Assembly: GCA_009760855.2 (NCBI GenBank)
Contig: WPIO01000009.1
Coordinates: forward strand, 1,459,001-1,523,000
Direction of reading: 5' to 3'
Length of the DNA stretch: 64,000 bases
Source of the DNA: Cristatella mucedo
Lineage: Eukaryota > Bryozoa > Phylactolaemata > Cristatellidae
Positions 63,015-64,000 of this stretch are shown piece by piece. The translations under genes and the position numbers were made by a program. A model generated the notes under the pieces. It made no database searches. It was not told the origin of the DNA and saw only the letters and a list, made by a program, of their open reading frames with translations. Each line of letters begins with the position of its first letter. Position 1 is the stretch's first letter.

Positions 63015-64000
63015 CTTAATCTGTAATGCCAAAAGCGACAAAGTCTATGTGGGTGTTAGTTAGGAGTTTTGTATAGTCCACTCTCAGACTAGGCGGCTTT
63101 TGGTACGCATTCAGTAGCCAACAGACTTCGTCTCGCTCAACGAAGGAAAATTGAGCAGTATAGCAGAGTCTGGAGAGCAGCAGAGGTAGTGGGTAGCACA
63201 TAAGTATTAGCTCAGGACCGATGAAATGGGTGAGCTTTTGTCAGCAGCAGAAGAGTAGCTGTTGCAGCATTAGAATCGTGGAGCGAGTTCCACGGTCTAG
63301 AAAATGCAGAGCTAAAGATGCTTTCACAAGGGTATTTAAGCAAAGGAATGCAGCAGCTAATTTATTGGCCATACATGGCCTGAGTGCACGAGGAGGCTGA
63401 AAATTGTGCAGCAGTTCTTCTACGTATGGAAGAGCCAAGCCAAGATGGACCTTGTGGGTAACCTGAAGGACTTTGATCGGTATCCGTTGATCGACCGGTA
63501 GCCACCCTAGCTCTTTCAACAAAGGAGACAAGTGGTTAATACTCTGGGATTTTCAAATTATCCTTGCAGTCATATTCATAGCCATCTGCACTGGCCTAGT
63601 TGCTTTTTTTGTATCAGAGCCAAAAGGGAGCTAAATTAATCAAGCCAAGACAGAAATAAGTAGCCAACTAATTTTGTGCAAGCCACTGTTGAAGACAGCT
63701 CCTAATCTTAGATTGGAGTTGGACGTTATGGCTAGCTGATGAAACAGTCTTCTGAATGATGCTTTCAAAATTTATGCAGTTTTTGAAAAAGACACCTACA
63801 TTTTCGAGCACCTGTAATGGTCGCACAACAGCATTGCCTATAAGAAGAGCAATCCTTGTAATCCAGCAATAGTTTTAGGACATCCTAAGAACAGCCTATC
63901 AGTTATATCGTCGTTACGTTTGAAGAAATGTCCCGACATCCAAAACTGAACGTCTCCAAGGCTACCATTTACTTTATTAGTTACTCCAGCATATTCCGAA
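63015..64000 (-). mobile_element. family 2 LINE fragment running off the window
   Basis: Plus-strand words: GGGTGTTAGTTAGGAGTTTTG, GGCGGCTTTTGGTACGCATTCAG (63089), TAGCCAACAGACTTCGTCTCGC, then the RT C-terminus (minus frame 63531-63241, MSPLLKELGWLPVDQRIPIK) and more upstream RT to the window edge. The pentanucleotide tail itself is missing or eroded. More diverged than the neighbouring copy. Confidence 0.8.

Noticed and set aside
1-64000. CRISPR arrays, operons, prokaryotic promoters or phage genes
   Set aside because: No short direct repeats with unique spacers and no densely packed colinear genes; composition and content are animal nuclear DNA.

Overview
The window is animal (metazoan), probably invertebrate, nuclear DNA. 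The support is GT-AG introns with branch-point-like motifs, TATA boxes and AATAAA signals, tRNA-headed SINEs, several classes of non-LTR and LTR retrotransposon, micro- and minisatellites, and the absence of dense operon-like coding. I cannot name the species. Most of the 64 kb is transposon debris, much of it nested.

The cellular content I can support is small. (1) Two paralogous genes for secreted six-cysteine peptides (coding exons 4092-4361 and 33820-34032, + strand) lie in duplicated blocks of about 2.5-3 kb (roughly 1.69-4.86 kb and 32.1-34.56 kb). Both have a TATA box, a short non-coding first exon, one intron and a 47-nt leader before the ATG. Both encode a signal peptide followed by the cysteine pattern C-x4-C-x3-C-x10/11-C-x9-C-x1-C with G-x-C, which is the CS-alpha-beta (defensin / scorpion-toxin-like) pattern. 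(2) An unrecognised intact terminal exon, 42856-43326 (- strand), follows a strong branch point and acceptor.

The repeats fall into recognisable families. Family 1 is an L2/CR1-like LINE with an AP endonuclease, a reverse transcriptase and a 3' tail carrying an AAAGCGCC/GGCGCTTT hairpin and (ATT)n. A nearly complete copy is at 54.5-58.09 kb, an intact 636-aa RT frame is at 9993-11903, and many fragments are scattered. Family 2 is a related LINE ending in (ATTAC)n; its best copy is at 60.9-62.72 kb (-). SINE A has a tRNA-like head and a tail resembling the family 1 LINE 3' end. SINE B has a tRNA-like head and an (ATTT)n tail. There are three LTR-type elements: a non-autonomous Gypsy-like element at 35.59-38.01 kb (-) with PBS and polypurine tract, a short LTR-minisatellite-LTR unit at 45.34-47.03 kb, and a gag-like relic at 29.95-30.83 kb. 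Other relics are an R2-type C-terminus (27.95-28.55 kb) and a heavily mutated copy of a multi-copy uncharacterised metazoan protein family (19.64-21.27 kb).

From 24.37 to 27.83 kb lies an old satellite of about 172-bp units, itself interrupted by a LINE. Nesting gives a relative history: family 1 inserted in family 2 (10-12 kb), family 2 in family 1 (14.1, 40.6, 60.9 and 63 kb), SINE A in family 1 (13.9 kb), SINE B at an LTR/PBS junction (37.5-37.7 kb), and a family 1 tail in the intron of only one of the two peptide genes.
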